DNA from: an uncultured Porphyromonadaceae bacterium
Lineage (GTDB): Bacteria > Bacteroidota > Bacteroidia > Bacteroidales > Muribaculaceae
Length of the DNA: 63,506 nt
Assembly: GCA_947177405.1 (NCBI GenBank)
Contig: CAMWUJ010000006.1
Location: 1-63,506, forward strand
Direction of reading: 5' to 3'
Of the stretch, positions 36,255 to 45,469 are shown piece after piece. A program made the position numbers and the translations under genes. Within the stretch, counting starts at the first letter, position 1; each line of letters opens with the position of its first letter. Below the pieces are notes generated by a model, which ran no database searches, had not been told where the DNA came from, and saw nothing but the letters and a program-made list of their open reading frames with translations.

Positions 36255-39200
36255 ATGAAGAAAACAATGCTCACCGCGATTCTGATGTTCTTTGCCGCAA
36301 TATGTGCGCAAGCCCAGAATCTGACCGTGCATGGAACTGTGATCTCCCGTAATGATGGCGAGCCCTTGATAGGTGCCTCCATCCTTTCGAATGCCACCAA
36401 GAATGGTGTGGCAACCGACTTAGACGGAAATTTCACACTTACCGTGCCTGAGAACTCAACCCTCACCGTGTCGTATGTTGGATATCAATCCACCACTCTC
36501 AAGGCTGAGGCCAAGATGACAATTTATCTCGACGAGCTCACAGATATGCTCGATGAGGTGGTTGTGACAGGTTATACCGTTCAGCGCAAGGCTGACCTTA
36601 CCGGCGCCGTTTCGGTGATGAACATGAAGGAGCCTCTGAGTGAGAACTCGGGTAACATCATGAACTCAATGGCAGGAAAGCTCCCAGGTGTGAATGTGGT
36701 GCCTGATGCAGCTCCGGGTGGAACAGGATCGATCCGCGTGCGTGGTATGTCAACCGCCAACTCAAGCAACGATCCTCTTTATATCATTGATGGTGTGCCT
36801 ACCGACAACATCAATATGATCAACCCCACCGACATTGAGTCGATGCAGGTGTTGAAGGATGCGGCTTCAGCTTCTATCTATGGTTCGCGTGCGGCCAATG
36901 GTGTTGTGATCATCACCACCAAACATGGCAAGGGTGACCGTCTTTCAGTAAATGTGAACTATGCGGTTTCAGCCCAGACTATCGCCAAGAGATATGAGGT
37001 GATGGACGCTAACCAGTGGGGTCAGGCATACTGGATGGCTTCGAAGAACTCCGGTATCAAACCCTCACATATCCTTTATGGTGACGGCGCTACACCGGTG
37101 CTCCAGCCTTTTGCCGACGGAAATCCCAATTTCCCGACTACCAGCACCAACTGGCAGGATGAGGTGTATCACACTGCATGGACCAACAACCTCACCGCAT
37201 CTGTGGCTAATAATACAGAGAAGGGTTCGGTGTTATTCTCCGCCAACTACATCAACCAGAACGGTAACATCAAGGATACCTTCTACGAGCGCTACTCAGC
37301 ACGTGTCAACTCTCGCTTCGAGATGAATAAATATATCACTATCGGTGAGAATCTCGTTGTGGCTCGTTGGAGCAACCGCGGTATGGATGTAGCCGGTGAC
37401 CGTGGTATTCCCTTTACCGCTCTTTCTCAGATGCCCGCCCTCCCGGTGAAAGGTCTCGACGGAGCATGGACCAACCCCATGACCCTTATCAAGTCTGACC
37501 TTGCCAACCCCGTGCAGCAGATCGCAAATGCATCAGATAATTCATCCGAGTCATGGAGAATACTCGGTAACGCATTCCTTGAGGTGAAACCTATAGAGGC
37601 TCTTACGCTCAAGACCAACATCGGTGTCGAGCACTCACAATACCTCAACCAGCAGCTCAACCGCCGCATCAATCCTAACGATGTGAACTCCGTGGCAGAG
37701 CAGTATGGTCAGGGCGACACATGGACTTGGTCGAACACCGCCTTCTATAACAATACATTCAACGATGTGCATCATTTCTCTGCTCTGATCGGTACCGAGG
37801 CAATCGGATATACTTTCAAAGACCTTACCGGTTCACGCGAGGACTATGCTTTCGAGGATACAGACTACATGCAGATCGGTGCCGGTACAGGAACTCAGAA
37901 AGTAGGTGGCGGCAAGACTCAGTGGAGTGTATTCTCACTCTTCGGCAAACTCGACTATAACTTCGCCGACCGCTATCTGGCTTCTTTCACTATCCGTCGT
38001 GACGAGAACTCCCGCTTCGCAAAGGGTCACCGCTCTGGTGTGTTCCCCGCATTCTCTCTTGCATGGCGCCCCACAGCCGAGCCTTTCTGGAAAGAAAACA
38101 ATGTGCTCACCGACATGAAGATCCGTTATTCCTGGGGTCAGAACGGTAACGCCAACATCCCTGCGCTTTATCCCGCTTACTCCACTTATATCTTCAATAT
38201 CGGCAACGGTGCGTATGATATCGCCGGCACAAACTCCTCCACAACTTCAGGTATCACTCTTGCCGCTACCGGTAACCCCAACCTGAAATGGGAGACCACA
38301 ACTCAGAACAACATCGGTATCGACCTCCAGTTCTTCAACGGTATGCTCGCTCTCTCTGCCGATTACTATATCAAGAAGACTACCGACATGCTTACAATCC
38401 CGCCCGCACTTGACGTAGCAGGTGAGAATGCAGCGACATGGCTCAACACCGGATCAATGAGAAACAACGGTTGGGAAATCACCCTCGCCTATAATTCTCC
38501 CACTTACGGTGACTTCTCCTGGAACGGATCAATTAACATCTCCCAGTACAAGAACAAGCTTCTCAACCTCAACAACCGTCAGGAATTCATCGGTGGTGAC
38601 AGCCGCCTTGTTCCCGGCAAGCCTATGGGTATCTACTACGGCTATGTATGCGACGGTATCTTCCAGTCGATGGAGGAAGTTGCCAACCACGCCACTCAGC
38701 AGGGTGCCGCTCCGGGCCGTCTGATGTATCGCGACCTCAACGGTGACGGTGTGATCTCCGACCAGGACCGCTGCTATATCGGTAACCCCAACCCCGAGGT
38801 ATCTCTCGGTCTCAACCTCGCTTTCAAATATAAGGCGTTCACTCTCGATATGTTCTTCGCCGGCGACTTTGGTCAGGATATCATCAACAGCATGAAGGGT
38901 CAGCTCTACAGCTTCGGTCGTGCCAACACCAACACCAACCACGCTGCCGACATCCTAAACGCATGGACTCCCGAGAACACCAACACCGATATACCGGCTC
39001 TCTCTCTTACCGATGCCAACAACGAGGCTCGCTTCTCAACCTACTATGTGGAGAATGGTTCTTATATGAAGATGAAATATCTCAAGCTTTCATATACCCT
39101 TCCCTACAACATCACCAAGAAGTTCGCTTGCGAGAACCTCAACGTATTCGCTCAGGTGGAAAATGTGTTCACTATGACCAAATATAAAGGTCTCGATCCC

Positions 39201-39293
39201 GAAATCCTCCCCGGTGGTTATGGCGCACTCATCGACAACGGTGCATATCCCCGTCCCCGTACATTCACTTTCGGTGTTAACTTCCAATTCTAA
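36255..39293 (+). CDS. SusC-type TonB-dependent outer-membrane transporter
   Basis: A 1012-residue outer-membrane protein. The signal peptide (1-20, ending C-A-Q-A) is followed by a carboxypeptidase-regulatory-like domain (VHGTVISRNDGEPLIGASI), a TonB box region (LDEVVVTGY), the plug (GSIRVRGMS, PLYIIDGVP, KDAASASIYGSRAANGVVII) and a 22-strand barrel ending in the typical aromatic strand FTFGVNFQF. It lies directly before SusD (6 bases) and the DUF4960 surface protein. With SusD it forms the outer-membrane importer; fructan oligosaccharides are the expected cargo from context. Codon use is strongly biased (runs of ACC, GGT, CTC), which suggests high expression. Confidence 0.96.
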   Translation: MKKTMLTAILMFFAAICAQAQNLTVHGTVISRNDGEPLIGASILSNATKNGVATDLDGNFTLTVPENSTLTVSYVGYQSTTLKAEAKMTIYLDELTDMLDEVVVTGYTVQRKADLTGAVSVMNMKEPLSENSGNIMNSMAGKLPGVNVVPDAAPGGTGSIRVRGMSTANSSNDPLYIIDGVPTDNINMINPTDIESMQVLKDAASASIYGSRAANGVVIITTKHGKGDRLSVNVNYAVSAQTIAKRYEVMDANQWGQAYWMASKNSGIKPSHILYGDGATPVLQPFADGNPNFPTTSTNWQDEVYHTAWTNNLTASVANNTEKGSVLFSANYINQNGNIKDTFYERYSARVNSRFEMNKYITIGENLVVARWSNRGMDVAGDRGIPFTALSQMPALPVKGLDGAWTNPMTLIKSDLANPVQQIANASDNSSESWRILGNAFLEVKPIEALTLKTNIGVEHSQYLNQQLNRRINPNDVNSVAEQYGQGDTWTWSNTAFYNNTFNDVHHFSALIGTEAIGYTFKDLTGSREDYAFEDTDYMQIGAGTGTQKVGGGKTQWSVFSLFGKLDYNFADRYLASFTIRRDENSRFAKGHRSGVFPAFSLAWRPTAEPFWKENNVLTDMKIRYSWGQNGNANIPALYPAYSTYIFNIGNGAYDIAGTNSSTTSGITLAATGNPNLKWETTTQNNIGIDLQFFNGMLALSADYYIKKTTDMLTIPPALDVAGENAATWLNTGSMRNNGWEITLAYNSPTYGDFSWNGSINISQYKNKLLNLNNRQEFIGGDSRLVPGKPMGIYYGYVCDGIFQSMEEVANHATQQGAAPGRLMYRDLNGDGVISDQDRCYIGNPNPEVSLGLNLAFKYKAFTLDMFFAGDFGQDIINSMKGQLYSFGRANTNTNHAADILNAWTPENTNTDIPALSLTDANNEARFSTYYVENGSYMKMKYLKLSYTLPYNITKKFACENLNVFAQVENVFTMTKYKGLDPEILPGGYGALIDNGAYPRPRTFTFGVNFQF

Positions 39294-39299
39294 CCAACA

Positions 39300-40997
39300 A
39301 TGAAAAATATAAAGAATATCATAAAGAAATCTGTGTTGATCATGGCTATGACAGCCGGAGGCTTTGCTTTCACATCTTGTGATGACCTTCTCGACACCAA
39401 GCCTCAGGGCGTATTCACATCAGCGCAGATAGGCGATGACGAGGCAATCGATATGATGACCTCAGCTTATGCCACTCTCCTCTGTCACTATTTCGGCAAC
39501 AATGAATCGTTTGCCGGTCCGATCAACAACTGGGTGTTCGACATCCGTTCCGATGATGCCCAGAAGGGTGGCGGTGAGCTCGGTTACGAGGTATATATGC
39601 ATGAATTCTCAATCGGAAACGTGCAAAGCGATAACCCCATCCTCGACTTCAAATGGCGCAACAACTATTTCTCCATCGCACGATGCAACACCGCAATCCG
39701 TGCCCTCAAATCCGCCGGCAACCTCTCTGAGGAGAACCGTAAGGCATATGTGGCCGAGATGAAGACCTTGCGTGCATATTATTACTTCGATATGCTCCGC
39801 ATCTTCAAGATGTTCCCCTACTTCACCGAGGAGACCACCGACCCCTCAAGCGTGAGAGCTGATGAATACAGCCGCGACCAGATCGCCGGATTCATCAAGA
39901 CCGACCTCGAAGAGGCATTCAAGGATAATGTGGAGAAGCAGAGCGATCCCGGTCGTTTCAACAAATATGTAGCAGCAGCTATACTTGCACGCGTGGCTCT
40001 CTTTACCCACGATTACGCCACTGCCGAAAAATATGCCGACGAGGTGATCAAGAGCGGTCAGTATCAGCTCTATCCCAACTTCCTCGACATGTCGAAGCCT
40101 GAAATGAACAATCAGTATGAATCGGTGATGGCCGTGCAGTTCTCTTCTGCAAACTCTCCCGACCAGTTCAACTTCAACAACTGTCTTAACTGTACAGTAT
40201 CGGAAGGCGATGTATATGGTAACGGTGATGACTTCTATACAGGTTCGCAGGATCTTGTGAATGCTTTCCGCACTGATGAAAGCGGTCTCCCTTATCTGGA
40301 TCCGGCCAATGCTCCTTCAGCAAATCTTGATCGTGCTGATTATCCCGGCAATGTCGATCCCCGTGTTGACTTCACATTCGGTCGTATCGGTATGCCGTGG
40401 AGAGGTTATCAGTATAACGAGAAATGGTGCCGTAACCTCAACAACTATAGCCAGTATTCAGGCAAGAAGCCTTATCCCTCTCCCGACAGCCCTTACGTGA
40501 CTGTAGGTATCGTGCCCTGGGGTGCAAGCTCTCTTAACTACATCATCATCCGTTATGCCGACGTTCTCCTCATGAAGGCTGAGGCTCTTATCGAGCAGAA
40601 CAAGGATCTCAACGAGGCCCGCAATCTTATCAACCAGATACGTGCGAAGGCCAACCGTTCGGTTGATCCTTCCTACACTCCGGTTGATGTGAACCCGATG
40701 GTGGCCACTTATCTGGTGCGTGAATATGGCGCCCAGGGCTGGAGTCAGGATTATGCACGCAAGGCTGTACGCATGGAACGCCGTCTTGAGCTCGCCATGG
40801 AGGGTCTCCGCTGGTTCGACCTCGTGCGCTGGGGCGACGTGGTGAATACAGTGAACGCCTACTATAACAAGGAGAAGAACCTCTTCCATTATCTTGACAA
40901 CGCACACCTCAGCGAGGACAACGTATATTGTCCGATACCTCTTGGTCAGGTGGATAATGCAGGTGATCTCTACAAGTCATTTACTACCAATAAATAA
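39300..40997 (+). CDS. SusD/RagB-type surface glycan-binding lipoprotein
   Basis: A 565-residue lipoprotein with lipobox F-T-S-C. It shows the SusD features C-D-D-L-L-D-T-K-P, the TPR-like helices (YVAEMKTLRAYYYFDML, YVAAAILARVALFTHDYATAEKYADEVI) and the C-terminal R-R-L-E-L-A-M-E-G-L-R-W-F-D-L-V-R-W signature. SusD proteins form the lid over the SusC barrel. It starts 6 bases after the SusC stop. Ligand specificity is inferred from neighbouring GH32 and DUF4960 genes. Confidence 0.96.
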   Translation: MKNIKNIIKKSVLIMAMTAGGFAFTSCDDLLDTKPQGVFTSAQIGDDEAIDMMTSAYATLLCHYFGNNESFAGPINNWVFDIRSDDAQKGGGELGYEVYMHEFSIGNVQSDNPILDFKWRNNYFSIARCNTAIRALKSAGNLSEENRKAYVAEMKTLRAYYYFDMLRIFKMFPYFTEETTDPSSVRADEYSRDQIAGFIKTDLEEAFKDNVEKQSDPGRFNKYVAAAILARVALFTHDYATAEKYADEVIKSGQYQLYPNFLDMSKPEMNNQYESVMAVQFSSANSPDQFNFNNCLNCTVSEGDVYGNGDDFYTGSQDLVNAFRTDESGLPYLDPANAPSANLDRADYPGNVDPRVDFTFGRIGMPWRGYQYNEKWCRNLNNYSQYSGKKPYPSPDSPYVTVGIVPWGASSLNYIIIRYADVLLMKAEALIEQNKDLNEARNLINQIRAKANRSVDPSYTPVDVNPMVATYLVREYGAQGWSQDYARKAVRMERRLELAMEGLRWFDLVRWGDVVNTVNAYYNKEKNLFHYLDNAHLSEDNVYCPIPLGQVDNAGDLYKSFTTNK

Positions 40998-41006
40998 TAA
41001 TATCCA

Positions 41007-42479
41007 ATGAAAAAACTATTATATATCGCAGCAGGTTTCTGCATGATGGCCTCAAGCTGTTCGGAATATACTCCGAACGGCTACGAGGAGGCGGACTACC
41101 TCCCGGTGGCGACTTCGATGGAATATACCATCGGCGGCAACGCAAACCATGACATAAATATCACCTGGACTCTTCCTGCAGATAAAGAGGTGACAGGGTG
41201 TATTCTATACCGCAATGCTACGGAAATAGAAAACTTCGATCTCAATTCCACCCGTTCATACACTTATACCGCTCTTGGCACTCCGTTAGGAGAGGAAGTG
41301 GTCTATACCGTTAAGGTTAAGTATGAGGATGGCCTTATCTCCACAGGTAAATCAGTGAAGGTCATGCTTCCTGAGGAGAGCTTCGCCGGTGTAAGCAATC
41401 TTAAAAGCGAGGTTAACGGCCGTAATGTATCTTTGAGCTGGACACTCCCTTCACAGGCTCATCGCACAGGTGTGCGTATCGTGACAAACGGTGATAACGA
41501 CAAGGCTATTCTCCTTGATGCCGACGCCACTTCCTATGTATTGAAAGCTCAGCCGATGGAAACTCCGCTTAATTATGATGTGGAAGTTGTATATGACACA
41601 TACTATTATTCACCTGCCGTAAGCGTGGAGAAGACTATACCTTACATGGCACCCAAGATGCTCTTCCTCCTTCCTTCCGACGCAGCTACCTATAATGATC
41701 TCAGCGATGATGATGAGTTGGCTGCCGCCCGATGGTTTGCCACTCTGGATAACGCTGAATTTGTGCATCCCTCTGAAATTGCTAATTATGATCCTGCGGT
41801 GTATTCCGTGATGTGGATCATGGTGGATAGAATAGGTCTTCAGGCCGGCTGGCAGAATCTCCCCGGTGATATAGCAGCTCCCTCCACAATCGATGCTCTC
41901 AAGGCTTATTCCGCAGAAGGTGGTTCGCTTTATCTCTCTAATATGGCAACTCAGCTCACAGTGCCTTTGGAGATCGTACCTTCTGACATGGGACCCTCCA
42001 TTTTTGCCAGTGGTGAAGGCGGTTCCGGTGATGATGTATGGGTGATCAATCCTTATCTTGGATGGGATTTCCGCAATGGTGCCGACCAGGGATTCTATGA
42101 TCGCACAGATCACGCGATTTTCCAGGGAATCACTCTCGAAGACCCTAATGGTTATGGATATGATAACATCCCTCTCATCGGTCCGGGCCAGCGTGAAGAC
42201 CACAACTGCATGTGGGATTGCAATATCTATGGCCGTGGTTCCGAACGCGACGTGATCCGAAATTTTGAGGTGACAACCAACTCTCTGGTGCTCGCAACCT
42301 GGGGCCATGTGCGCGACCACTGTGTGGCCGGTCTTGTGGACTTCTATAGCAATCCTCAGCATGGTCGTTGTGTGGCTAACGGTTTCGCAGCCTACGAGTG
42401 GAATCAGAACTCAGGTCCCAACCCATATCAGGACAATATCATCAAGCTCACTGAAAATATTCTCAATTATCTGAAATAA
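41007..42479 (+). CDS. DUF4960 surface lipoprotein (SusE-position fructan-binding protein)
   Basis: A 490-residue lipoprotein with lipobox A-S-S-C. Two fibronectin-like beta domains (about 30-215, with ITWTLPAD and LSWTLPS) precede a DUF4960 domain (about 220-490). The conserved DUF4960 motifs are REDHNCMWD from R396, TWGH (T431-H434) and NGFAAYEW near the end. The order SusC, SusD, DUF4960 protein equals that of BT1763-BT1762-BT1761, where BT1761 binds levan at the surface. It is the last gene before a terminator. Confidence 0.9.
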   Translation: MKKLLYIAAGFCMMASSCSEYTPNGYEEADYLPVATSMEYTIGGNANHDINITWTLPADKEVTGCILYRNATEIENFDLNSTRSYTYTALGTPLGEEVVYTVKVKYEDGLISTGKSVKVMLPEESFAGVSNLKSEVNGRNVSLSWTLPSQAHRTGVRIVTNGDNDKAILLDADATSYVLKAQPMETPLNYDVEVVYDTYYYSPAVSVEKTIPYMAPKMLFLLPSDAATYNDLSDDDELAAARWFATLDNAEFVHPSEIANYDPAVYSVMWIMVDRIGLQAGWQNLPGDIAAPSTIDALKAYSAEGGSLYLSNMATQLTVPLEIVPSDMGPSIFASGEGGSGDDVWVINPYLGWDFRNGADQGFYDRTDHAIFQGITLEDPNGYGYDNIPLIGPGQREDHNCMWDCNIYGRGSERDVIRNFEVTTNSLVLATWGHVRDHCVAGLVDFYSNPQHGRCVANGFAAYEWNQNSGPNPYQDNIIKLTENILNYLK

Positions 42480-42538
42480 TCACCCGTATTTTTCAGATTG
42501 AAAATGAGATGAAATAATCACTTCAGAATGAAAGAATC

Positions 42539-42576
42539 GCGGGAGGAGCCTTTCAGAGGCATCCTCCCGCAATTTT
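42539..42576 (+). terminator. terminator of the susCD-DUF4960 operon
   Basis: GCGGGAGGAGCCT (42539-42551) pairs with AGGCATCCTCCCGC (42557-42570) with one bulged base. Only a short T-run (AATTTT) follows, so some read-through into the next GH32 gene is possible. Confidence 0.8.
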
Positions 42577-42634
42577 AAAAAAGATTATAATAATAAGAGG
42601 TCTAAGACGTTAGAATGATAGAATCTTGTTGAAT

Positions 42635-42842
42635 CATGATGCCCCTTGTCGAATCATGATTTCTCATGATGCCTTGTCAAATCATGATTTCTCATGAAGA
42701 ATAATGATGACCTTGTCGAATCATGATTTCCCATGATGAATCATGATTTCCCATGATGAATCATGATTTCCCATGATGAATCATGATTTCCCATGATGAC
42801 TTGTCGAAACATGATATTCCGTGATTTCTCTTAATAGTCTTG
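42635..42842. repeat. array 1 of CATG phased at 10 bp, with CTTG-headed units
   Basis: From 42722 to 42795 CATG recurs eight times at exactly 10-base steps, as four tandem 20-base units of the form TCATGATTTCCCATGATGAA. Around this core, units begin with CTTGTCGAAT or CTTGTCAAAT and continue with CATG again 10 bases on (42645/42655/42665, 42673/42683/42693, 42712/42722, 42800/42810). AATCATGATT is itself a perfect palindrome. The array fills most of the space between a terminator and the ATG of the GH32 gene at 42859, so it lies where that gene's promoter or leader should be. TAGTCTTG at 42835-42842 is a weak -7-like box. Confidence 0.9.
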
Positions 42843-42858
42843 TCAAAACCTAATAAAT

Positions 42859-45234
42859 ATGAAGCATAATAATTACCTGATAAAAAATCTGACCCTCTCT
42901 TTAGCTCTCGCCGGCGTGCTCCCTTCATTAGCCGGTGTGGTGGCTCATTTCCCGATGGATGTCAAATCCGGTCAGATATGCGAAGCCATAACCGGCGATA
43001 AATTCGATGTCAAAGGAAATTTCGGTGCCGAAGAGGTCGCCGGAGCTGTCGGATCCGGTCTGATGTTCGATGGCTACAGCACTTATGTGGATTCTGCCTT
43101 GAATAATCTTTTCAACGGAGGGTCGCAATCAATGACCGCATCTGTATGGATGGCTGTTCCTTGCTATCCTATCATCGAGATCGATGTCAATACCAAGGAG
43201 AAAGCCACTATTGTGTCTTGCGTGGATGACAATGCCAAGAAAGGATTTGGCTTCTATCTCGGAATGGATGGAAAAGTGGAGTTCAAATTATATACCGGTG
43301 GCTGGCCAATTTCGGTGGAGAGCACAAAGGCTGTGCCCCCATATCAGTGGAATAATCTTACTGCCGTACTTGACGGTGCTACACACACCTTGAAGCTTTA
43401 TTGCAATGGTGAGGAGATCGGCACCACAAGATGTAACGGGAACGCGGATGCTTTCAGCGGCACCCTTCGTTTCGGACACGGCGTAAACGACCGTAAAGCC
43501 TTCGGTACATTCAATCTCCAGACTTTCAACGGTATTGTGGATGAATTCAAGATCTGGGATGAGGCCCTCTCTCCGGAAGCTATCAAGGAAATGAAGCCGG
43601 AAAATGAATGTGACCTCTCGATTCCCGGGTCTCGATTCGCAGATCAAAAACTACGTCCACGCTTCCACGGTATGCCGGGAGCCGGCTGGACTAACGAAAG
43701 CCACGGCTTGATAAAGTCTGACGGCAGATATCACATTTTCTTCCAGAAGAATGCCAACGGCCCTTACATGGCCCGTCTGCACTGGGGACATATCTCGAGC
43801 GATAACCTTTACGACTGGCGAGAGGAGAAAATAGCGTTCGCCCCTGAGGCCTCTTATGATTTCAAGGGATGCTGGAGCGGCGCGGTGTTCACCGACGAGC
43901 AACTCACCGGTGGCAAACCATCGGCTATCTATACCGCCGTGGATTATGCAAAGGCTACCATAGCGCAGGCTAACCCGGTGGATGATTCCCTCATAGAATG
44001 GAAGAAGAACGCCTATAACCCGATTATCAACGGACGTCCCGCCGGTCTCTCCGATGATTTTCGTGATCCTTATTTCTTCCGCAATGGCGAGAAGGCTTAT
44101 ATCATTGTCGGCAGTTCAAAAGATAATAAGGGTGTCGCTACTCTCCATCGCTATCAGAATGGCGTATGGACCAACGACGGCACCACTTTCTTCTCTTCCA
44201 ACAACGCTTCCACTTCAGGAAGATTCTGGGAGATGCCGAATGTGACAAAGATGGAGAACGGCAAATGGCTATTTACTACCACCCCCCTTGATATGAGCGG
44301 AGGAGTGCGCACCCTGTATTGGACCGGAGATATCAATGACAATGGCACCTTCGCTCCGGATGCCAATTCCTCATGGCCCCGTCAGGTGGAGCTTATAAGC
44401 AAGGAAGGGTATGGCCTTCTCTCTCCATCCATCTATCAGGAGAATGGGAAAACCATAGCGTTGGGTATTGTGCCTGATAAACTTCCCGGTGTCATCAATC
44501 ATCAATTAGGTTGGGCCCATTGTTATTCCCTCCCACGCGAATGGAGCATCGACAATGATGGCAACCTTTCGCAGAAACCATACGAAGGTCTAAAAGGGAT
44601 GCGTGCTGCCAACGGGTATTCAAAAGCTGATTTCTCTCTGAACGGCGTAGAGCATCTTTCACCAGTAGAGGGACGTCAGGCCGAGTTGCTCATTGTAGCG
44701 GAAGCGGATTCTTCCGAATTCGGCTTCAATATTTTCAAAGGATCCACCGGGGAAGGAAAGATAAGCATCAACACCGCTAACTCTCGGTTGACCGTTGACC
44801 TGAGCGGCCTCCAGCGTCATCATAATGATGATAATGTCTATAACGGCGTATATACCTGCTCCTTACCCTCACTTCTGAAGAAAGGGGAGGATGTGACACT
44901 CAATGTATTTATCGACGGATCCGTGCTTGATATCTTCATCAATAACCGTTGGGCTACAAGCATCCGTGTGTTCCCCACCGCTGATGATGCCGACGGCATA
45001 GAGGCTTTCGCCACATCACCCACAAAAGTGAAGATCCTTAATGCATGGAACCTTCAGGGTGGACTTTCCGGCATAACAGATATTTTCGCTCCCGGCAATT
45101 CATCGGCTGCCTCTTCTTCAGATGTATATAGGGCGGATGGAGTGTTGGTTCGCACAAATGCCGATCCTTCCAATCCTCTTGCCGACCTTCCGAAAGGAAT
45201 CTATGTGGTGGGAGGAAAGACAATGATAAAATAA
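42859..45234 (+). CDS. LamG-GH32 divergent fructanase-like protein with sorting tail
   Basis: A 791-residue exported protein: signal peptide (1-25), LamG-like domain (about 26-250), GH32 propeller and sandwich (about 255-735), type A type IX sorting tail (V-Y-R-A-D-G-V-L-V then LPKGIYVVGGK). The nucleophile motif is WTNESHG with E280 in place of Asp, the stabiliser motif R402-D-P is normal, and the acid/base motif is W-E458-M-P. The same Asp-to-Glu change is found in the GH32 protein at 31.8 kb, with which it shares the LamG-GH32 layout. It follows the DUF4960 gene across a terminator and the first CATG array. Activity on fructans, or binding only, cannot be decided from sequence. Confidence 0.88.
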   Translation: MKHNNYLIKNLTLSLALAGVLPSLAGVVAHFPMDVKSGQICEAITGDKFDVKGNFGAEEVAGAVGSGLMFDGYSTYVDSALNNLFNGGSQSMTASVWMAVPCYPIIEIDVNTKEKATIVSCVDDNAKKGFGFYLGMDGKVEFKLYTGGWPISVESTKAVPPYQWNNLTAVLDGATHTLKLYCNGEEIGTTRCNGNADAFSGTLRFGHGVNDRKAFGTFNLQTFNGIVDEFKIWDEALSPEAIKEMKPENECDLSIPGSRFADQKLRPRFHGMPGAGWTNESHGLIKSDGRYHIFFQKNANGPYMARLHWGHISSDNLYDWREEKIAFAPEASYDFKGCWSGAVFTDEQLTGGKPSAIYTAVDYAKATIAQANPVDDSLIEWKKNAYNPIINGRPAGLSDDFRDPYFFRNGEKAYIIVGSSKDNKGVATLHRYQNGVWTNDGTTFFSSNNASTSGRFWEMPNVTKMENGKWLFTTTPLDMSGGVRTLYWTGDINDNGTFAPDANSSWPRQVELISKEGYGLLSPSIYQENGKTIALGIVPDKLPGVINHQLGWAHCYSLPREWSIDNDGNLSQKPYEGLKGMRAANGYSKADFSLNGVEHLSPVEGRQAELLIVAEADSSEFGFNIFKGSTGEGKISINTANSRLTVDLSGLQRHHNDDNVYNGVYTCSLPSLLKKGEDVTLNVFIDGSVLDIFINNRWATSIRVFPTADDADGIEAFATSPTKVKILNAWNLQGGLSGITDIFAPGNSSAASSSDVYRADGVLVRTNADPSNPLADLPKGIYVVGGKTMIK

Positions 45235-45271
45235 ATGGCGATACATAGCCGGCTTGCGGCAACAAAAAAGG

Positions 45272-45299
45272 GATGCACCATGTTCTACCATGGTGCATC
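45272..45299 (+). terminator. hairpin after the LamG-GH32 gene
   Basis: GATGCACCATG (45272-45282) and CATGGTGCATC (45289-45299) form a perfect 11-bp stem with a 6-base loop, preceded by a run of A and followed by TTGTCTT. It is probably a terminator; it also contains CATG on both arms and directly adjoins the second CATG array. Confidence 0.65.
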
Positions 45300-45308
45300 T
45301 TGTCTTAT

Positions 45309-45352
45309 CATGAAGAATCATGGGAAATCATGATTATTCATGAAAATTCTTG
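45309..45352. repeat. array 2 of CATG phased at 10 bp
   Basis: CATG occurs at 45309, 45319, 45329 and 45339, each exactly 10 bases after the last, and CTTG at 45349 keeps the phase. The spacers are GAAGAAT-, GGAAAT- and ATTATT-like. The array ends 8 bases before the -33 box of the four-helix-bundle gene. Confidence 0.85.
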
Positions 45353-45359
45353 AGTTATA

Positions 45360-45391
45360 TTTGGCTCCCTGATTAAATTTGGCTATTTTTG
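45360..45391 (+). promoter_or_regulatory. promoter of the four-helix-bundle gene
   Basis: TTTG (45360-45363), a 20-base spacer, and TATTTTTG (45384-45391) form a full match to the Bacteroidetes promoter consensus TTTG-N20-TAnnTTTG. Transcription would start near 45397 and give a leader of about 70 bases. The second CATG array lies directly upstream, in the position of an operator or activator site. Confidence 0.75.
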
Positions 45392-45469
45392 TGAAATTAA
45401 GCGGCTTGGCCATTCTCATTGATGTAAAGGCCTCTTAAATCAAATATTCTAACTTTATCCCTTTCTTCG

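Noticed and set aside
41610..42362. A 250-codon frame on the minus strand
   Set aside because: It is antisense to the DUF4960 lipoprotein gene and has no recognisable domain or start context.
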